Origin: Paucimonas lemoignei
GTDB lineage: Bacteria > Pseudomonadota > Gammaproteobacteria > Pseudomonadales > Pseudomonadaceae
Length of the DNA: 64,000 nucleotides
Reading direction: 5' to 3'
Assembly: GCA_900475325.1 (NCBI GenBank)
Contig: LS483371.1
Coordinates: 5,369,501-5,433,500 of the forward strand
The notes under the pieces are model-generated. The model was not told the DNA's origin and did not search any database. It saw only the letters and a list, made by a program, of their open reading frames with translations. The translations under genes and the position numbers were made by a program. This document shows, piece after piece, positions 1 to 10,260 of the stretch (position 1 is the stretch's first letter; each line of letters opens with the position of its first letter).

Positions 1-325
1 GGTGACTATTGAAGACGTGCTGGAACAGATCGTCGGCGATATCGAAGACGAGCACGACGTTGAAGAAGACAGCTACATCAAGCCGCTGCCAAGTGGCGAC
101 TTCCTGGTCAAGGCGCTTACGCCCATCGAAAGCTTCAACGAGTTTTTCGACAGCGAGTTCTCCGATGACGAGTTCGACACCGTTGGCGGGCTGGTGATGA
201 GTGCGTTCGGGCACCTGCCCAAGCGTAACGAGATCACCGTGATCGGCGAGTATCGTTTCCGGATTCTCAACGCTGACAGCCGTCGTATTCACTTGCTGCG
301 TCTGAGCCCTATCTCACGTGCGTAA
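1..325 (+). CDS. corC: CorC/HlyC-family CBS-domain protein, C-terminal part
   Basis: This is the last ~107 codons of a gene that begins before the window; base 1 is the third base of a codon. The visible part starts in the end of the CBS pair (VTIEDVLEQIVGDIEDE, the usual CorC/YbeX wording) and continues into the C-terminal CorC_HlyC domain (SAFGHLPKRNEI...RFRILNADSRRIHLLRL), a FAD-like fold. The family is linked to magnesium/cobalt resistance or efflux; the biochemical activity is debated. It lies 25 bp before lnt, the standard corC-lnt arrangement of gammaproteobacteria, so the two are probably co-transcribed. Confidence 0.93.
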   Translation, partial: VTIEDVLEQIVGDIEDEHDVEEDSYIKPLPSGDFLVKALTPIESFNEFFDSEFSDDEFDTVGGLVMSAFGHLPKRNEITVIGEYRFRILNADSRRIHLLRLSPISRA

Positions 326-350
326 CGCAACACAGCTTTAAGGAATGTAA

Positions 351-1871
351 ATGCGCTGGATCACCACCCCCGGCTGGCCCGGTAACCTGCTGGCCGTGGT
401 GGCTGGCGCGCTGACCACCCTCGCCCTCGCCCCGTTCGATATCTGGCCGCTGGCGCTGGTGGCCCTGGCGATGTTCTATCTGGGCCTGCGCAATCTCAGC
501 CCACGTCAGGCGCTGGGTCGGGGCTGGTGCTTTGGTTTCGGCCTGTTTGGCGCTGGCACCAGCTGGATCTACGTCAGCATTCATAACTTCGGTGGCGCAT
601 CGGTGTTGCTGGCAGGCTTTCTCATGCTGCTGTTCATCGCCTGCATCGCCTGGTTCTTCGCCTTGCCTGCCTGGCTGTGGGCACGCTGGATTCGCCGCAA
701 CGAAGCACCCCTGGCAGACGCCCTCGCGTTCGCTGCGTTGTGGCTGGTTCAGGAAGCCTTTCGGGGTTGGTTCCTTACTGGCTTCCCGTGGCTGTACTCC
801 GGTTATAGCCAACTGGACGGGCCGTTGTCGGCGCTCGCACCGATTGGCGGCATGTGGCTGATTTCCTTCACCCTCGCGCTGACCGCCGCACTGTTGTGCA
901 ACCTGCCCCGCTTGCGGGCACGTAAATCGTTTCTCGCGGCAGGCGTGGTGCTGCTGTTCGCGCCCTGGATCCTCAGCCTCGCCCTGAAAAGCCATGCCTG
1001 GACCTCGCCCGCAGGCGCGCCGCTAAAAGTCGTGGCCATGCAGGGCAACATCGAACAACAGATGAAGTGGGACCCGCAGCAGCTCAACGCGCAACTGGCC
1101 CTGTACCGCGACATGACGTTCCGCTCGCAGCAGGCCGACTTGATCATCTGGCCGGAAACCGCCGTACCGGTGCTCAAGGAGTCCGCTGAGGGCTATCTGA
1201 AAATGATGAGTCAGTTCGCGGCAGAGCGCGGCTCGGCGTTGATTACCGGCGTGCCACTGCGCGAGAAAGGTGAGCGCGGTGAGAATCGCTATTACAACGC
1301 AATCACCGTCGTCGGTCAGGGCGAAGGCACCTACATGAAACAGAAGCTGGTGCCGTTTGGTGAATATGTGCCGCTGCAGGACTTGCTGCGGGGCCTGATC
1401 GCCTTCTTCGACTTGCCGATGTCGGACTTCGCGCGCGGCCCAAGCGATCAAGCGATGTTGCAGGCCAAGGGCTATCAAATCGCGCCATTCATTTGTTACG
1501 AAGTCGTTTATCCGGAGTTCGCCGCCGGGCTCTCAGCCCAGAGCGATTTGCTGCTGACCGTCAGCAACGACACTTGGTTTGGCACCTCGATTGGACCGTT
1601 GCAACACCTGCAAATGGCACAGATGCGCGCCCTTGAAGCAGGACGCTGGATGATCCGCTCGACGAATAACGGCGTCACCGCGCTAATTGACCCCTTCGGC
1701 AAAATCACCACCCGCATCCCGCAGTTCGAACGCGGCGTGATGTACGGCGAAGTCGTGCCCATGCACGAACTGACTCCGTACCTGCGCTGGCGCTCATGGC
1801 CCATGGTGTTTGTCTGCGTGCTGTTGATCGGCTGGGCGCTGGTGGCGGGACGGATTTCCAAGACGGTTTAG
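351..1871 (+). CDS. lnt: Apolipoprotein N-acyltransferase
   Basis: Third and last enzyme of lipoprotein maturation: it transfers an acyl chain from phospholipid to the free amino group of the N-terminal cysteine, at the periplasmic face of the inner membrane. The first ~220 residues hold several hydrophobic helices. A nitrilase-type domain follows, with the expected triad visible as E269 (WPETAVPVL), K332 (YMKQKLVPFGEY) and C382 (PFICYEVVYP), close to E. coli E267-K335-C387. A last membrane helix is at ~480-500. At 506 residues it has normal length. The ATG follows an AAGGAATG-type ribosome site. Its substrates in this window include LptE and several other predicted lipoproteins. Confidence 0.97.
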   Translation: MRWITTPGWPGNLLAVVAGALTTLALAPFDIWPLALVALAMFYLGLRNLSPRQALGRGWCFGFGLFGAGTSWIYVSIHNFGGASVLLAGFLMLLFIACIAWFFALPAWLWARWIRRNEAPLADALAFAALWLVQEAFRGWFLTGFPWLYSGYSQLDGPLSALAPIGGMWLISFTLALTAALLCNLPRLRARKSFLAAGVVLLFAPWILSLALKSHAWTSPAGAPLKVVAMQGNIEQQMKWDPQQLNAQLALYRDMTFRSQQADLIIWPETAVPVLKESAEGYLKMMSQFAAERGSALITGVPLREKGERGENRYYNAITVVGQGEGTYMKQKLVPFGEYVPLQDLLRGLIAFFDLPMSDFARGPSDQAMLQAKGYQIAPFICYEVVYPEFAAGLSAQSDLLLTVSNDTWFGTSIGPLQHLQMAQMRALEAGRWMIRSTNNGVTALIDPFGKITTRIPQFERGVMYGEVVPMHELTPYLRWRSWPMVFVCVLLIGWALVAGRISKTV

Positions 1872-1890
1872 GATTGCACGCATATACCCC

Positions 1891-1980
1891 TGTGGGACCT
1901 AGGCTTGCCCGCGAAGAACGATAACGCGGTGTGTCTGGCTAACCGCGTCGTTCCTATCGCGGGCAAGCCCCGCTCCCACA
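1891..1980. repeat. REP/REPIN palindrome (GCTTGCCCGCGA type)
   Basis: An inverted pair of ~25-bp arms (TGTGGGACCTAGGCTTGCCC ... matching CGGGCAAGCCCCGCTCCCACA) around a central stretch that itself contains GCGGT/ACCGC. It lies just downstream of lnt. This arm sequence (TTGCCCGCGA) occurs only once in the window. Form and position match Pseudomonas REPIN elements, mobilised in trans by RAYT transposases. Confidence 0.8.
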
Positions 1981-1996
1981 GACGACCGCGTTTCCA

Positions 1997-2088
1997 TGTG
2001 GGAGCGAATTCATTCGCGAAGAGGCCAGTACATCCGACGCATCTTCATGGGTCTTGGTATTGCCTTCGCGAATAAATTCGCTCCCACA
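1997..2088. repeat. REPIN (GAATTCATTCGCGAA type)
   Basis: Inverted arms TGTGGGAGCGAATTCATTCG and the complementary GCGAATAAATTCGCTCCCACA flank ~45 bp including GAGGCC...CATCCGACGC, the middle sequence shared by most REPINs of this class in the window. It sits 17 bp after another REP pair, between lnt and the convergent ElyC-like gene. The space 1872-2168 holds nothing else that I can see. Confidence 0.85.
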
Positions 2089-2168
2089 GGTCCGAGTTCA
2101 GCCAAGGCTTCTATGTGTTTTCAGAAGCCTTGGAGGCAGACATAGAGGGGAATGCATTTCAGCACTGC

Positions 2169-2930
2169 CTATGGATAAACCCACCGATAAACCAGCAACC
2201 CCGCCGCTTCATTCAGCAACTGCCCGCTCTGCCACATGGCCCGGCTTTCCGGTAGCCAGCCGCCGAAGATCCGCTCGTTATCTACGCCAAGAAACCCTAC
2301 CGGCGCGCTGACCACGGTGAACCCCGCTTTTTCAAAGCTCCAGCGTGAGCGCGGCATATGCCAGCCCTGCGTCACCAGCACCACGCGCTTGATGCCCAGC
2401 GGCTGAAGTATCGCGGCGGTCATCGTGGCATTTTCCCAGGTGGTGCGACTCAAGCCTTCCTGCCAGCGCACGTCAACGCCGAAATCGTTCTGCAACGACT
2501 CCGCCATGATCGCTGCTTCGCTGGGTGGCTCGCCATAATGCAGCCCGCCCGTGGTCAGAATCGGCAGCCCTGATGCCTTGGCCAACCGCGCCGCATAGCG
2601 CATCCGCTCAAGCGCTACGCCAGTGGGGATGTCAGCGCCCCAGCTCGGGTCGTTACGCTCACGCCCCGAACCCAGGATCACAATGGCGTCGGCCCGCTGA
2701 GAAAGCGTTGCCCAGTCACTGCGCGCCAGCGGCGGGATCTGCTCGATGCCCCGCGCCGCCGACTCGACCACCACCGGTGAACTCATCAACCACAACCCGC
2801 CAAGCCCCAGCGCAAAGCACGCCAGCGCCAGACGCGGCCGCCCGCGGCGCAGGTAAAACGCCAGCAGTAATAGCAAAAAGAAAAGGCCAGGAGGCAGCAG
2901 CAGGGTTTTTAGCAAGTAGCGAATAGGCAT
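2169..2930 (-). CDS. YdcF/ElyC/SanA-family (DUF218) membrane protein
   Basis: 253 residues. Two N-terminal membrane helices (~5-25 and ~33-52) are followed by a DUF218 domain with the family signatures AIVILGSG (~81-88), LTTGG...EAAIMAESL (~125-143), TWENA (~165) and VLVTQGWHMPRS (~186-197). E. coli ElyC, with the same two-helix plus DUF218 layout, helps maintain peptidoglycan synthesis through undecaprenyl-phosphate recycling; the enzyme activity is not established. The gene stands alone, convergent with lnt across two REPs and transcribed away from leuS. That it acts in envelope lipid-carrier metabolism is inference from family and from neighbours. Confidence 0.85.
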   Translation of the reverse strand: MPIRYLLKTLLLPPGLFFLLLLLAFYLRRGRPRLALACFALGLGGLWLMSSPVVVESAARGIEQIPPLARSDWATLSQRADAIVILGSGRERNDPSWGADIPTGVALERMRYAARLAKASGLPILTTGGLHYGEPPSEAAIMAESLQNDFGVDVRWQEGLSRTTWENATMTAAILQPLGIKRVVLVTQGWHMPRSRWSFEKAGFTVVSAPVGFLGVDNERIFGGWLPESRAMWQSGQLLNEAAGLLVYRWVYP

Positions 2931-3014
2931 CAGGCATCTCCAGAGATGCCCGAAGCCTAGAATGATTGATGCTAAGCAACAATGCTTATGAAACAGGCAC
3001 GCAGCCTGTGCAGG

Positions 3015-3389
3015 TTACCGCTTGAAAAGATTGCTTGAGCTGTGGCGACTCAACTTTGCCGAGGTAGCGCAGCGTTTTCGATCTTTCAGCCAGATGACCT
3101 TGGCTGAACGCGACAACATCGGCACCGCCTCGGCGGACTCTCGCGACACACTGGAACCGCCCTTGGAAACGGCACTTTTAAGTTCGCCATCGGCCACGAT
3201 GGCACCCTTGTTCAGATAAGCCTCGATAAAATCGAATTCGGCTCGGCTCAAGCCGCGCAATTCAAGCTCTTCTGGCCACTCGTCACGCAGCCGGATTGCC
3301 GTGTTTGCTGTTTCCAGGGCAAGCCCCAGACGATTTATCAAACGATCATAGACTTCAGGATTTGTTGCCGTGTGCTGCAGCTCTGTCAT
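3015..3389 (-). CDS. Small hypothetical protein
   Basis: 124 residues, not recognised. The N-terminal ~65 residues look like a real soluble domain, acidic and helical (NPEVYDRLINRLGLALETAN, DEWPEELELRGLSRAEFDFI). The C-terminal ~50 are basic and serine-rich with no clear fold. The ATG has a good ribosome site (GAGGTGAGCGG) and overlaps the stop of an upstream small frame as ATGA, suggesting a two-gene unit. Codon use is less GC-biased at third positions than in neighbouring genes, which may mean recent acquisition. A degraded or frame-disrupted C-terminus is possible. No function is assigned. Confidence 0.55.
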   Translation of the reverse strand: MTELQHTATNPEVYDRLINRLGLALETANTAIRLRDEWPEELELRGLSRAEFDFIEAYLNKGAIVADGELKSAVSKGGSSVSRESAEAVPMLSRSAKVIWLKDRKRCATSAKLSRHSSSNLFKR

Positions 3390-3631
3390 CCGCTCACCTC
3401 ATCGAAGATAAACATACCCTCTCCAGAGAGCTTAGCGCTGCTGTCAAAACCGGTGCATTGCAGCGACAAACGGCGGCCGGGAGCCGCTGAACAGGCTGTT
3501 TGCGGTGTGCTGGCAGCAATCAGCGTTTCCCTCGGTAGTCGGCGCTCATGTATGCTACGGCGCTTCCTGTAATTCCACTTCCGCTCCCTTGAGCTGGAAC
3601 GCACCGCACAGGCAGTCTCATTGTCCGGCAA
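3386..3631 (-). CDS. Possible small open frame coupled to the 124-residue gene
   Basis: Up to 81 residues; the last ~28 (LSLQCTGFDSSAKLSGEGMF followed by IFDEVSG) look protein-like, whereas the first half is arginine-rich and resembles out-of-frame DNA. Its TGA overlaps the ATG of the next frame. No start with a convincing ribosome site was found, so it may be the remnant 3' end of a gene cut by the leuS promoter region, or spurious. Reported because the coupling is exact. Confidence 0.25.
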   Translation of the reverse strand: MPDNETACAVRSSSRERKWNYRKRRSIHERRLPRETLIAASTPQTACSAAPGRRLSLQCTGFDSSAKLSGEGMFIFDEVSG

Positions 3632-3691
3632 GCGGTGCCGACCTGACTCGGCGATGCCATGAAGAGGTCAAGGGTCACCACTCTTTAGTAA

Positions 3692-6307
<2,616 letters not shown>

Positions 6308-6398
6308 CTGAATCAAGCGCCCTGGTGAGTATCGGGGCGCTGAACATATTTCCAGGGCACGCACTGTCGGCCCAAACGGATTCAAGGGGAGCATCAAG

Positions 6399-7004
6399 AT
6401 GATCAAACGCAATTTGCTGGTTATGGGCCTCGCCGTATTGCTGAGCGCCTGTGGCTTCCAGCTGCGTGGCACCGGCAGTACCGAATTGTCCGTCAAAGAA
6501 CTCGACGTCAGCGCCCGTGATGCCTACGGCAAGACCGTCAAGCAACTGGTGCAGACGCTGCAAGGCAGTGGCGTGAAGATCTACACCGGCGCTCCGTACA
6601 AGCTGGTGATCCTCAACGAACAGGAAACCCAGCGCGCAGCAAGCTCCAGTGGCTCGGGTCGTTCGGCCGAGTACGCCCTGACCACCACGCTGGAATACCA
6701 GATCAATGGCACCAAAGATCGTCAGCTGACCTATAACAAGGTCACCGTCGACAAGATCTATGTGCATGACGGCAACAACCTGATCGGGTCCGACCTCGAA
6801 GCGGGCCAGGTGCGTACCGAAATGCGTAACGATCTGGTACAGAAACTGGTTGCCCAACTGCAACAGCTGACGCCACAGCACCTGGACGAATTGCAGGCCA
6901 AAGCCGACGCCGTGGCCAAGGCCGAAGCCGAAGCGCTGGAAGCGGCACAGAAGATCCGCGACGAGACACCACAGCAGTCGCCGATCGAAATTCCGTCCCG
7001 ATAA
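6399..7004 (+). CDS. lptE: LPS-assembly outer-membrane lipoprotein LptE
   Basis: LptE plugs the LptD beta-barrel and is required for final insertion of lipopolysaccharide in the outer leaflet. A lipoprotein signal peptide is visible (MIKRNLLVMGLAVLLSAC, lipidated Cys19). It is followed by GFQLRGTG and the DUF799/LptE-type alpha-beta domain with DKIYVHDGNNLIGSDLEA near 125-140. The tail from ~170 is alanine- and glutamate-rich, probably helical, and runs to 201 residues. The leuS-lptE-holA order is conserved in gammaproteobacteria. An AAGGGGAGC ribosome site precedes the ATG. Confidence 0.95.
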   Translation: MIKRNLLVMGLAVLLSACGFQLRGTGSTELSVKELDVSARDAYGKTVKQLVQTLQGSGVKIYTGAPYKLVILNEQETQRAASSSGSGRSAEYALTTTLEYQINGTKDRQLTYNKVTVDKIYVHDGNNLIGSDLEAGQVRTEMRNDLVQKLVAQLQQLTPQHLDELQAKADAVAKAEAEALEAAQKIRDETPQQSPIEIPSR

Positions 7005-7064
7005 GATTGTTCGGGGGTCAGCCGCATTCTGGCCCTGTTATTTTTCCATTTGAAATGCACTTCC

Positions 7065-7144
7065 CTGTAGGGGCCAACTTGTTGGCGAGACGTCGGACCT
7101 GCGCACCACCGACGACCGCCTCGCCAACAAGTTGGCCCCTACAG
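7065..7144. repeat. REP palindrome (GGCCAACTTGTTGGC type)
   Basis: Near-perfect inverted arms CTGTAGGGGCCAACTTGTTG and CAACAAGTTGGCCCCTACAG flank ~30 bp with the CGTCGG...CCGACGACCGCC core. It lies between lptE and holA, so it falls inside what is otherwise an operon. Related copies lie at 36817-36939 and 48836-48926. Confidence 0.85.
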
Positions 7145-7196
7145 ATTCCGTGCTTGCCGTCAGGCGGCGCGGTGTCAGGACACCGGGAAATCTTCT

Positions 7197-8234
7197 ATGA
7201 AACTCGCACCCGCCCAACTCGCCAAACACCTGCAAGGCACCCTCGCCCCGGTCTACATCGTCAGCGGTGACGACCCGTTGCTCTGCCAGGAAGCCGCCGA
7301 CGCTATCCGCGCAGCGGCGCGCCAGCAAGGTTTTGACGAACGCCAAGTGTTTAGCGCCGACTCCAGTTTTGACTGGGGCACGCTGCTGCAGGCGGGTGCG
7401 AGCATGTCGCTGTTTGCCGAGCGTCGCCTGCTGGAGCTGCGCCTGCCGTCGGGCAAACCCGGCGATAAGGGCGCGGCCGCGCTGATGGAATACTGCTCGC
7501 GCCCCGCCGAAGACACCCTGCTCCTGATCAGCCTGCCCAAGCTCGACGGCAGCGCGCAGAAAACCAAGTGGGGCAAGGCGCTGGTCGAAGGGGCACAAAC
7601 CCAGTTCGTGCAGATCTGGCCTGTGGACGCTGGCCAACTGCCGCAATGGATTCGCCAGCGCCTGTCCCAGGCCGGGCTGGCGGCAACGCAGGACGCTGTT
7701 GAACTGATCGCCGCCCGCGTTGAAGGCAACCTGCTGGCCGCCGCTCAGGAAATCGAAAAGCTCAAGTTGATGGCCGAAGAAGGTCAGATCACCGTGGAAA
7801 CCGTGCAGGCCGCCGTGGCTGACAGCGCGCGCTTCGATGTCTTCGGGCTGACCGATGCGATTCTCAACGGCGACGCGGCTCATGCCTTGCGCATGCTGGA
7901 AGGCCTGCGCGGTGAAGGTGTCGAGCCACCGGTGATTCTCTGGGCGTTGTCCCGTGAATTGCGCGTGCTGGCCAACCTGGCCTTGCAATTCAGCCAGGGC
8001 ATGCCGCTGGACAAAGCCTTCAGCTCCGCCCGCCCGCCGATCTGGGACAAGCGCAAACCGCTGATGAGCAAAGCGCTGCAACGCTACTCGGCCAAGCGCT
8101 GGGCCGAACTGCTGATGGACGCGCAACGCATCGATGCGCAAATCAAAGGCCAGGCGGTCGGCTCGCCGTGGAGCAGCCTGAGTCGCCTTTCACTGCTGAT
8201 GGCAGGCCAAAGGTTGGCGTTGCCGGCGGAGTGA
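7197..8234 (+). CDS. holA: DNA polymerase III subunit delta
   Basis: The delta subunit is the wrench of the clamp loader: it opens the beta sliding clamp during replication. At 345 residues it matches E. coli HolA (343). The start MKLAPAQLAKHLQG and the AAA+-like N-terminal domain (PVYIVSGDDPLLCQEAADAI, ~20-40) are typical, as are the FDVFGLTDAILNGD segment (~206-220) and the C-terminal helical collar domain (MSKALQRYSAKRWAELL, ~285-301). It lies downstream of lptE with a REP pair between them. Confidence 0.95.
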   Translation: MKLAPAQLAKHLQGTLAPVYIVSGDDPLLCQEAADAIRAAARQQGFDERQVFSADSSFDWGTLLQAGASMSLFAERRLLELRLPSGKPGDKGAAALMEYCSRPAEDTLLLISLPKLDGSAQKTKWGKALVEGAQTQFVQIWPVDAGQLPQWIRQRLSQAGLAATQDAVELIAARVEGNLLAAAQEIEKLKLMAEEGQITVETVQAAVADSARFDVFGLTDAILNGDAAHALRMLEGLRGEGVEPPVILWALSRELRVLANLALQFSQGMPLDKAFSSARPPIWDKRKPLMSKALQRYSAKRWAELLMDAQRIDAQIKGQAVGSPWSSLSRLSLLMAGQRLALPAE

Positions 8235-8248
8235 CATTTACGCGTCTT

Positions 8249-8322
8249 CTGTAGGAGCTGCCGAAGGCTGCGAAAGCGACTTCTCAGGCACCGCAATTCG
8301 CAGCCTTCGGCAGCTCCTACAG
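8249..8322. repeat. REP palindrome (GAGCTGCCGAAGGCTGCGAA type)
   Basis: Inverted arms of 25-26 bp (CTGTAGGAGCTGCCGAAGGC / matching GCCTTCGGCAGCTCCTACAG) separated by ~22 bp, 15 bp after the holA stop. It could also stabilise the holA mRNA end. Full copies of this class lie at 47242, 54818, 56258 and 60415, and single arms occur inside the tandem array at 40252-41117. Confidence 0.87.
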
Positions 8323-8443
8323 GTTTCAGACCAACCTATACCGCTCTGCCCCTGACTATCGCGCGATAGCACAGATCAATTAGACACAGCCGTCCTCAAA
8401 GCCGATCATCTGCGCCGTTTCTTACTCCCAGAGAGCGCTTGCC

Positions 8444-8611
8444 ATGAAGCCTGCTATGAAAAACGCAAAGCGGCCCAACAAGGCCAAATCCATCATTGCC
8501 CAGCCACTGTTCCGCAGCCGTCAGGAACAACCCGGCAAAGGCAAAGGCAGCTACCGCCGCGAAGCCTTCCAGTCTAAAAGCTGGGAGGCTTCTTACTTTC
8601 TGGCTGCCTGA
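8444..8611 (+). CDS. arfA: Alternative ribosome-rescue factor A
   Basis: 55 residues. ArfA binds ribosomes stalled at mRNA ends lacking a stop codon and recruits RF2 to release the peptide, as a backup to tmRNA. The sequence carries the family core: IIAQPLFRSRQEQPGKGKGS, then YRREAF, SKSWEAS. E. coli ArfA has the corresponding DPLFRQRVEKNKKGKGSY and NWEAS. The start ATG at 8444 (MKPAMKNAK) follows GAGAGCGCTTGCC; a second in-frame ATG is at 8456. The last codons form a strong hairpin (8561-8592), as expected for genes whose mRNA is deliberately truncated so that ArfA is made only when tmRNA is failing. Confidence 0.9.
   Translation: MKPAMKNAKRPNKAKSIIAQPLFRSRQEQPGKGKGSYRREAFQSKSWEASYFLAA
8561..8592 (+). 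promoter_or_regulatory. Hairpin inside the 3' end of arfA (nonstop-mRNA generator)
   Basis: GAAGCCTTCCAG at 8561-8572 pairs with CTGGGAGGCTTC at 8581-8592 (11 Watson-Crick pairs plus one G-U) around the loop TCTAAAAG. A pyrimidine-rich TTACTTTCT follows, and the stop codon comes only at 8609. In other bacteria such a structure is cut by RNase III or acts as a terminator, so that most arfA messages end before the stop and their product is destroyed by trans-translation. Which of the two mechanisms operates here cannot be told from sequence. Confidence 0.75.
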
Positions 8612-8694
8612 AACATGGCAACTTTTACCCGAGGCCCTTTCCGCCTGCAGGCATGGTAAGGTCTGCATCTAACGGTAATACCTTGGACCCAAGC

Positions 8695-10023
8695 ATGCCC
8701 TCTTGTTTTTCCCGACGTTGGCAGTTGCGCCAACTGATCGCTGCCTCCAGCCTCGTCCTCTTAGTTGCCTGCGCGGAGAAACCCACCGCAGCTGACGCCA
8801 TGCCTTTGCCTGTCACCAAGAATGTCCAGGTGTCGCCAGTGGCTGCGCCGACGCCGGTGTTGGCTGTCGATGGCAATCTCGATATCCAGCCAAACATGAG
8901 CTTTACCGAATGGCAGGCCAGCTTTCGCGAGCAGGCTCTGCGCGCTGGCATCCGACCGGATATTTTTGATCGTGCGTTCACGGGTGTGACCCCGGACATG
9001 AGCGTGGTCAAGGCCGACCGCAGCCAGCCTGAGTTCACCCGCCCCGTGTGGGAATACCTTGATGGCGCGATCTCCGAGGCTCGGGTTCGCAAGGCCCAGG
9101 CCCTGATGAACCAATATGCCGATGCGCTGCAAAGCATCGAGCAGCGCTACGGCGTTGATCGCAATGTGCTGGTCGCGGTGTGGGGCATGGAAAGTAATTT
9201 CGGGCAGTTCCAGGGCTCCAAGTCGGTGATTCGCTCATTGGCGACGCTGGCCTATGAAGGTCGCCGTCGTGGTTTCGCCCAGGACCAACTCCTGGCCGCC
9301 CTGCAGATCCTGCAACATGGCGACGTTTCTCCGGAGAGCATGGTGGGTTCCTGGAGCGGCGCGATGGGGCAAACCCAGTTCATCCCGACCACCTACAACA
9401 CCCATGCCGTGGATTTCGACGGCGATGGTCGCCGTGATATCTGGAACAGCCCGACCGATGCCCTGGCGTCGACTGCACATTACCTGCAAAGCTCAGGCTG
9501 GCAGACCGGCCAGCCGTGGGGCTATGAAGTCACCCTGCCTCAGTCTATCGACTATGCACTGGCCGACGGCTCCACTCGCAAGAGCCTCGCCGAATGGCAA
9601 AAACTGGGCCTGACCCTACCCAACGGCACGCCGCTGCCCGCCAGTGCCTTGCAACAACAGGCGGCGCTGTTACTGCCCGCTGGTTACAAGGGCCCGTCAT
9701 TTCTGGTGATGGACAACTTCCGCGCCATTCTGAAGTACAACAACTCGTCGTCCTACGGGCTGGCGATTAGCCTGTTATCAGGGCGGATTATGGGCGGCGG
9801 CTATGTGGTGGGCGAATGGCCGCGCGGCGACGTGCCGCTAAGCCGCTCTGAGCGCATCGAACTGCAAACCCTGCTCACGGCCAAGCGTTATGACGCAGGC
9901 AACCCAGACGGCATCATCGGCGCCAACACCCGCAAGGCAATCCGCAGTGCACAACAGTCTTACGGCTGGCCAGCGGATGGGTATCCGACGCAGGAGTTGC
10001 TGCAGAATTTGCGCAAGCCCTAG
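8695..10023 (+). CDS. Lytic murein transglycosylase, MltB-type lipoprotein with peptidoglycan-binding domain
   Basis: 442 residues. An SLT_2/MltB-family lytic transglycosylase cleaves peptidoglycan glycan strands to form 1,6-anhydromuramic ends. A start at 8695 (MPSCFSRRWQLRQ) gives a lipoprotein signal ending LVAC; an upstream in-frame ATG at 8653 would put 14 odd residues before it. The catalytic glutamate is E166 in VWGMESNFGQF. The SWSGAMGQTQFIPTTY and VDFDGDGRRDIWN stretches follow. The C-terminal ~60 residues form a PG_binding_1 domain (LLTAKRYDAGNPDGIIGANT). It is a monocistronic gene between arfA and a REP pair, and is distinct from mltB at 14724. Confidence 0.93.
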   Translation: MPSCFSRRWQLRQLIAASSLVLLVACAEKPTAADAMPLPVTKNVQVSPVAAPTPVLAVDGNLDIQPNMSFTEWQASFREQALRAGIRPDIFDRAFTGVTPDMSVVKADRSQPEFTRPVWEYLDGAISEARVRKAQALMNQYADALQSIEQRYGVDRNVLVAVWGMESNFGQFQGSKSVIRSLATLAYEGRRRGFAQDQLLAALQILQHGDVSPESMVGSWSGAMGQTQFIPTTYNTHAVDFDGDGRRDIWNSPTDALASTAHYLQSSGWQTGQPWGYEVTLPQSIDYALADGSTRKSLAEWQKLGLTLPNGTPLPASALQQQAALLLPAGYKGPSFLVMDNFRAILKYNNSSSYGLAISLLSGRIMGGGYVVGEWPRGDVPLSRSERIELQTLLTAKRYDAGNPDGIIGANTRKAIRSAQQSYGWPADGYPTQELLQNLRKP

Positions 10024-10080
10024 CTAATGGTTTGCGGAGGGCGTCCCTGACGCCCCGCACACTCCCTGGCGACCGAAGAA

Positions 10081-10173
10081 CCTGTGGGAGCGAATTCATT
10101 CGCGAAAGCGTTGAGTCAGGCGTTGATGTGCTGCCTGACGAGGCCCCTTCGCGAATGAATTCGCTCCCACAGG
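10081..10173. repeat. REPIN (GAATTCATTCGCGAA type)
   Basis: Arms CCTGTGGGAGCGAATTCATT and the exact complement AATGAATTCGCTCCCACAGG surround a centre with its own inverted repeat (GTCAGGCG...TGCCTGAC). It lies between the convergent transglycosylase gene and lipA. Confidence 0.87.
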
Positions 10174-10204
10174 TCGTCAATGCCCACGCAATTTTCTGAG
10201 ACAT

Positions 10205-10238
10205 AAAAAAGGGCCGGATAGTGATATCCGGCCCTTTT
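10205..10238. terminator. Bidirectional intrinsic terminator
   Basis: AAAAAAGGGCCGGATA-GTGA-TATCCGGCCCTTTT: a 12-bp GC-rich stem with a four-base loop and T/A runs on both sides. It can end lipA transcription on the minus strand and read-through from the plus strand. Confidence 0.93.
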
Positions 10239-10260
10239 GCTTTCAGCTCAAGTCGAGCGG

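Noticed and set aside
7038..8141. A 367-codon minus-strand frame over holA
   Set aside because: Shadow of holA; no ribosome site, low-complexity composition.
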